From contig NZ_CANLNS010000001.1 in the NCBI RefSeq assembly GCF_947492715.1, positions 248,001 to 312,000 on the forward strand: a stretch of 64,000 nucleotides of DNA, read 5' to 3'. Below, in pieces: positions 60,058 through 64,000 of this stretch (its first letter is position 1; every line of letters begins with the position of its first letter). The notes beneath the pieces are model-generated. The model ran no database searches. It saw nothing but the letters and a program-made list of their open reading frames with translations, and was not told the origin of the DNA. A program made the translations under genes and the position numbers. This DNA comes from an uncultured Psychroserpens sp. GTDB taxonomy: Bacteria; Bacteroidota; Bacteroidia; Flavobacteriales; Flavobacteriaceae.

Positions 60058-61230
60058 TTATTGAACTTGCTGCCTAAAATAAACGTGTTTTCCCGAAACG
60101 GTCTTTTCTATCTGTTCAACCCTTATAAATTGAACGTTATATAGTTCAAACCTATCTTTAATAATAGTTTTAAAGGCTGTTTCATTGAATTCTTTAGAAA
60201 CTACAAATTTGACCTCAATATTTCCTTTTGTCTTTTGAATAAACTGAATATCCAGAATGTAATCCCAAAACTCATTATGTATACCAAAAAGATAGGGACC
60301 AAACGCACGTTTTACTCCTTTGTTATCGAAAATAAAATCTTGCTCTCTACCCACAATAGCATGTACTTTGTTATAGTTATCAAGTTGGCAGTCGTTTTGT
60401 GATGGTTTTGCAAAATCTCCTGTAAAATAACGCCTAAACTGCGTACCATAACGTTGAAATCCAGTAGCCAAAATCTTGTAGTCATGATCTTCTTTTAAAA
60501 GGTCCATCTTACCATAAGTGGGATAAAAGTGGAACTCTTTACAGTTGTGACAGAAACGAGCCAAAATTGCATATTCGCTATGTCCATACCAGTGCGCAAT
60601 AGGCACATCAAACTTCTTTTTAAACCATGTCATTTGCTCAATGGGAAATGCTTCAGAACCAGCCAACACACCTTTTATTGGAAATTTTTGAAACGTATCA
60701 TCTCCAAAAAACTCTACTAAAAACAGTAAGGTACTTGGATATACGTGAAGAAAGCATGCCTTTTTGCTAAACAACTCAACAATATGTGCTCTATGTTCTT
60801 CCACAAAATAATTTTGAGAAATAACCAACGAATTATTAATCATATTATAAGCAATCGCTTTTTTGGGCATATTGCCTCTAACGACTATTTTATAATCAAA
60901 ACCTTTATACCCAACATCGCGCCAAATATCAAAAAGATAGGCTCTTTCCTTTTGTCTTGTAAAGAACAAATCTTGAAAAAACTTGAAGGGAGTGCCAGAT
61001 GTACCTCCTGTTCGTACTTGTCTAATAGGAACGAAAAGAGATTTCCGAAGATACATATCAGGGTTATTTCTAATATCATCTTTCGTTGTAAAATCGACAT
61101 CTAAAGTTGTTATTTTTTGTGCTTGATAATTCTCAATATCTGAACGAGACCAGCGCTTCGATTTTTTAATCAGATGGACATGATAAAAATATGCAGGACC
61201 TAAAACAAGTTTTCTTAAGAATTTAAACAT
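60058..61230 (-). CDS. CapK-like (phenylacetate-CoA ligase-related) protein
   Basis: A 390-residue member of the adenylate-forming superfamily: VRTGGTSGTPFKFFQD (about 72-87) is the A3-type phosphate-binding loop, WYGHSEYAILA (about 214-224) the A5-like motif and YFTGDFAKPSQND (about 265-277) the A7-like motif. Members in polysaccharide loci are called CapK and lack a known reaction. A coenzyme A ligase would supply an acyl group for glycan acylation, which the neighbouring hexapeptide acyltransferase could use; that is inference. Confidence 0.8.
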   Translation of the reverse strand: MFKFLRKLVLGPAYFYHVHLIKKSKRWSRSDIENYQAQKITTLDVDFTTKDDIRNNPDMYLRKSLFVPIRQVRTGGTSGTPFKFFQDLFFTRQKERAYLFDIWRDVGYKGFDYKIVVRGNMPKKAIAYNMINNSLVISQNYFVEEHRAHIVELFSKKACFLHVYPSTLLFLVEFFGDDTFQKFPIKGVLAGSEAFPIEQMTWFKKKFDVPIAHWYGHSEYAILARFCHNCKEFHFYPTYGKMDLLKEDHDYKILATGFQRYGTQFRRYFTGDFAKPSQNDCQLDNYNKVHAIVGREQDFIFDNKGVKRAFGPYLFGIHNEFWDYILDIQFIQKTKGNIEVKFVVSKEFNETAFKTIIKDRFELYNVQFIRVEQIEKTVSGKHVYFRQQVQ

Positions 61231-61237
61231 ATCTCAA

Positions 61238-61654
61238 CTACTCTAAACTTCTAATTACTTTTGCAGGATTACCAATGGCAAGTGAATTTTTAGGAATATC
61301 CTTGTTCACAATAGAACCTGCCCCAATAACGCTATTTTCACCAATTGTAACGTTCATTAAAACCACAGAATTTACACCAATAAAGACATTGTTTTCAACT
61401 ACAATTTTCCCTCTTGGGTTTGCCGAAGGATCCATTTGTTTTAAAGCACCATCATGAGCTAATAATACACATCCAGAAGTAATATGTACGTTATCACCAA
61501 TGACTACTTTTCCAAACTGTGTATCAATCTTTGCTCCAAGGCTAATAAATGTGTTTTTTCCAATTTCAACACCATTAAATCTAAGAAAAGAATAATAGAT
61601 AAATCGAATCACTTGACCTGCATAAAACACAAGTTTTCTAATTACAGTTTTCAT
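61238..61654 (-). CDS. Hexapeptide-repeat acyltransferase (left-handed beta-helix)
   Basis: A 138-residue LbH protein with repeating [LIV]G-x4 turns (VVIGDNVHITSGCVLLAHDG, NVFIGVNSVVLMNVTIGENS, VIGAGSIVNKDIPKNSLAIG, given in parts) and the closing GNPAKVIRSLE. It is the WcaF/WbbJ-type O-acetyltransferase pattern. It is 7 nt from the CapK-like gene and 1 nt from the glycosyltransferase upstream, so co-transcription is sure. It probably acetylates a glycan or sugar intermediate. Confidence 0.85.
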   Translation of the reverse strand: MKTVIRKLVFYAGQVIRFIYYSFLRFNGVEIGKNTFISLGAKIDTQFGKVVIGDNVHITSGCVLLAHDGALKQMDPSANPRGKIVVENNVFIGVNSVVLMNVTIGENSVIGAGSIVNKDIPKNSLAIGNPAKVIRSLE

Positions 61655-61655
61655 A

Positions 61656-62807
61656 TCATATAGTGTTAAATAGTGTTATATATTTTTGAATGACAATAGC
61701 TTCAACGAATTCTCTTTTTAAAGTAGCTTTTGCTTGCTTCGACAAATAATCACGTCGTTCTTTAGACTCTAAAATATTTAAAATATTTTGTTCTAGTTGT
61801 TTCAAATCTCCAGGTAAATTTACCAAACCATTTTTATCATGTTCTATAAAATCTTTATTGGCACCAACAGGTGTAGCAATAACAGGTAACCCAGAAGCCA
61901 TTGCTTCTAAAATAGACCTTGAGAACCCTTCTGAATACGATGGTAAAATAAAAGCCCAAGATTGTGACAAAGCATCTAATTTCTCTTGACCCGAAATAAC
62001 GCCATAGTTCAAATAATTTTTAGCAAATGGAGAGTTTAAGATATCCTTTTCAATCTCAAACGGATCTTCATACGTAATGCGTTCTCCAGAATACTGATTG
62101 TATTTTACGCCTGGCTCACCGCGTTTCATATTTCCGCAGAACACAAACTTCACATCAGGATATTTTCTTGCAATTTCTGGAATAACTTTTACAATATCTA
62201 CATAGCCTTTTGCTTTAGTAAGATGTCCAAAAAACAAAAACTGAGGTGTTGATAATTCGTCACGTTCTAACTCAAAAAAGCTATCGTCTATGGTATTAGG
62301 TATGACCATTATTTTTTCTTCAGGAACTAAGCCTTCAAATTGATTGGTTAATGATTTAGATTGTACCACAGCCCTGTCTACTGTTTTACATAATACTTTG
62401 ATAATCTTCTTTACAACTGGATTAAAGTTGCTGTAATTTAACTTAAGATGACTTCCTCTAAAATGAATCACACTTTTTGTTCTAAACAACCAGCAAAAAA
62501 ACAAGAACCAAATATCTCTTCCTAGCCATCCTATTTGAGTTGGAGTTACTAAGTGATAGGCCACATGAGGTCTGTGAGCAATTAGTTTTTTTATTAAGGC
62601 AATATTAAATTTTATTACAGCGAGTAATGCTGTCATATCTGCCTTTCCTTTTTTCACATTATCTTTTCTAACATTAGTATTAATAAAGCTAACATTGAAC
62701 ATATCGACCAAAGGGGAGTTTAACAGTTGTTGCGTGCTCAATTCTGGGCCAGAATATGGTGGTGGTAACGGACCAATAAACAGTATTTTTTTCTTTTTAG
62801 GTGTCAA
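61656..62807 (-). CDS. GT4-type glycosyltransferase
   Basis: A 383-residue GT-B enzyme with an N-terminal Gly-rich start (ILFIGPLPPPYSGPELST) and a C-terminal nucleotide-sugar motif (PSYSEGFSRSILEAMASGLP, about 293-312, with the ExxxxxxxE pattern). It transfers a sugar to a growing lipid-linked glycan at the cytoplasmic face. Donor and acceptor cannot be told. It precedes the acyltransferase by 1 nt. Confidence 0.88.
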   Translation of the reverse strand: MTPKKKKILFIGPLPPPYSGPELSTQQLLNSPLVDMFNVSFINTNVRKDNVKKGKADMTALLAVIKFNIALIKKLIAHRPHVAYHLVTPTQIGWLGRDIWFLFFCWLFRTKSVIHFRGSHLKLNYSNFNPVVKKIIKVLCKTVDRAVVQSKSLTNQFEGLVPEEKIMVIPNTIDDSFFELERDELSTPQFLFFGHLTKAKGYVDIVKVIPEIARKYPDVKFVFCGNMKRGEPGVKYNQYSGERITYEDPFEIEKDILNSPFAKNYLNYGVISGQEKLDALSQSWAFILPSYSEGFSRSILEAMASGLPVIATPVGANKDFIEHDKNGLVNLPGDLKQLEQNILNILESKERRDYLSKQAKATLKREFVEAIVIQKYITLFNTI

Positions 62808-62812
62808 AGTAA

Positions 62813-63922
62813 TTACGAACTAGCTTGAATTAATAAATTGGACTTCATTTTTTTTATCCATAGATCTATGGACACTGTTTCATTATCTTTCTTTGCCTGC
62901 TCACAAAACTTCTTAATTTGTTCTTGGCTCGATAAAAAAGGCACAAGAATGGCGTTAGCTTGGTCTACGTTTTCTGGCAAAATAAAACCATTATGATTAT
63001 GCTTTAGGTAACTAATTTCAGGACCATGTCTTTCGGCTTCAAGAGTAGCATAGGGTCTTCCATAAGCCAAGGCGTGATTTATTGATAACCCAGATAATCC
63101 AGGCATAAATATTAAACTTGAGCGAGACATGATTGGGCTTATAATCTGTTCATCCACAACGGCTCCATGCCATGTCACGTTTTTTCGTTGTTTTAAGGCT
63201 GTTTCAACATGATGCCTTTCTGGTCCATCTCCAATAATCTCAATAAAAATCTCTTGTTTCAATTTCGTTTCGAGTTGGGCTGTATACTCTAAAAAGTAAT
63301 CTACTCGTTTAGATGGAATAAGTCGCCCTATAAATAATAGAATTAGCTTATCTTTTGGAGGCAACACAAACGAATAGAACGTATCTATTTCCTTAGTATC
63401 AATAGTATTATTAGCCCAATAGGCTTTTTTGGGGTCTACAAGATTTTCCTCAATAGCCAAGTGATAACTGGCTTCAGTATAAAAAACAACCGCATCCAAA
63501 TGTTTATAAAAAAACTTAGAAAGCTCTCTGTCTATGGCTTTAAACCTACCACGTTTGGATTTTAGTAATGGATGGTTATAAGAAAACAGTTTAACATTTG
63601 ACTTGCGTCTTTTTCTTAGGCGCATACTAAACATAAAAAGAAGAAGGTTCTTTTTTTCAGCAGGAATCAAAATCCAATCAAAAGCACTAAGGTGTTTCCT
63701 TATATAGGCACGTACCTCTTTAGAACCTCCAAATTTAGCTTTTGAAACCATTAGTTTTTGGTAGTTAAAGTTCCAATTCTCATCTAAATCTAAATCCCCT
63801 TGACCTTGACGTCCAGTTCCTGCTAGGATGGTCAATTCAACATCTTTTTCTTCTGCTAATCGATTTAAAAACCTTGCTTTATAGTGATTAAAACTTGGTG
63901 CCAACCATAATATCCTTGTCAT
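62813..63922 (-). CDS. GT4-like glycosyltransferase
   Basis: A 369-residue GT-B enzyme with LILLFIGRLIPSKRVDYFLEY (about 194-214) and a GLSINHALAYGRPYATLEAE segment in place of the standard GT4 motif (Glu in the usual first position is replaced by the LSGLSIN run), followed by GFILPE. The start ATG overlaps the stop of the next upstream gene by 3 nt (ATGA). The donor sugar is unknown. Confidence 0.82.
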   Translation of the reverse strand: MTRILWLAPSFNHYKARFLNRLAEEKDVELTILAGTGRQGQGDLDLDENWNFNYQKLMVSKAKFGGSKEVRAYIRKHLSAFDWILIPAEKKNLLLFMFSMRLRKRRKSNVKLFSYNHPLLKSKRGRFKAIDRELSKFFYKHLDAVVFYTEASYHLAIEENLVDPKKAYWANNTIDTKEIDTFYSFVLPPKDKLILLFIGRLIPSKRVDYFLEYTAQLETKLKQEIFIEIIGDGPERHHVETALKQRKNVTWHGAVVDEQIISPIMSRSSLIFMPGLSGLSINHALAYGRPYATLEAERHGPEISYLKHNHNGFILPENVDQANAILVPFLSSQEQIKKFCEQAKKDNETVSIDLWIKKMKSNLLIQASS

Positions 63923-64000
63923 ATTATATTTTTTTTAGTCAATGAAAGTACGGCTAAGGTAAAATACATTAATGCTCCTGATGCTAATAAAGGTAAGGCA
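63919..64000 (-). CDS. C-terminal end of a membrane protein, possibly a Wzy-type polymerase
   Basis: Only the last 27 residues are in the window: ALPLLASGALMYFTLAVLSL, then TKKNII, a terminal membrane helix with a short basic tail. The stop codon overlaps the start of the glycosyltransferase (63922) by 3 nt. Place in the cluster fits a polymerase or another O-antigen-type membrane enzyme, but the sequence is too short to name. Confidence 0.5.
   Translation of the reverse strand, partial: ALPLLASGALMYFTLAVLSLTKKNII

Overview
The window comes from a Bacteroidota genome, almost certainly a (probably marine) member of the Flavobacteriaceae; I do not commit to a genus. The signs are TAnnTTTG-type -7 promoter elements with A-rich leaders and no Shine-Dalgarno site before nearly every gene, lipoproteins with short polar linkers, type IX secretion (T9SS) C-terminal sorting domains, a PorT-like gene beside ubiE/menG, a TamL-type BamA-family lipoprotein, a FolK-deoxynucleoside kinase fusion and an RpoD of only 287 residues.

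Layout. 1-1.4 kb is an eroded accessory edge: the start of a lipoprotein gene, a broken surface-adhesin fragment, a 19-bp copy of the tRNA-Leu 3' end, a large hairpin, and tRNA-Leu(TAA) and tRNA-Gly(GCC) on the minus strand. 1.4-10.1 kb holds mutS, two methyltransferases, folK-dNK, a YhhQ-type queuosine-precursor transporter and an AsmA-like protein. 10.2-11.4 kb is a sigma-70 paralogue in a probable operon with a bS21 (rpsU) gene. 11.4-15.1 kb is a probable envelope thiol-redox group: an Omp28-like lipoprotein, a TlpA-like thioredoxin and a DUF6029-type barrel. 15.1-22.2 kb holds rsmG, a front-end fatty acid desaturase, an aminotransferase, three tiny tail-anchored membrane proteins and the TrkH/TrkA potassium system. 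22.3-29.3 kb is a typical flavobacterial core block: menG, porT-like, a SpoU methyltransferase, tamL-like, fbaA and accD.

29.3-36.1 kb carries two leucine-rich-repeat T9SS cargo proteins, a membrane LytTR regulator, a cupin/SRPBCC pair and a lipoprotein. 36.2-38.9 kb is rpsO and pnp. 39-45.6 kb ends with a compact module in which two paralogous regulators flank two further desaturases and an LA_2272-type repeat protein; this is the best candidate for a little-described system here. 45.6-48.5 kb has an ECF sigma factor overlapping a protein with both an inner-membrane helix and a predicted outer-membrane barrel. 48.6-50.4 kb has the main rpoD, unusual for its strong Shine-Dalgarno site, and rpe. 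From 50.4 kb to the end one strand carries a surface polysaccharide cluster: Wzc-like and Wza-like export, a WecA-like initiating transferase, WecB, WecG, a bi-domain oxidoreductase, an alpha/alpha-toroid protein, a CapK-like protein, a hexapeptide acyltransferase and two glycosyltransferases.

Two themes deserve follow-up. The first is a possible link between sigma factor and ribosome: one RpoD paralogue is co-transcribed with bS21, and the other RpoD has a Shine-Dalgarno site of the kind normally ignored by Bacteroidota ribosomes. The second is a possible lipid-desaturation regulon built from paired regulators and desaturases. Coordinates for domains are approximate; all functions are from reading the translated sequence, with no database search.
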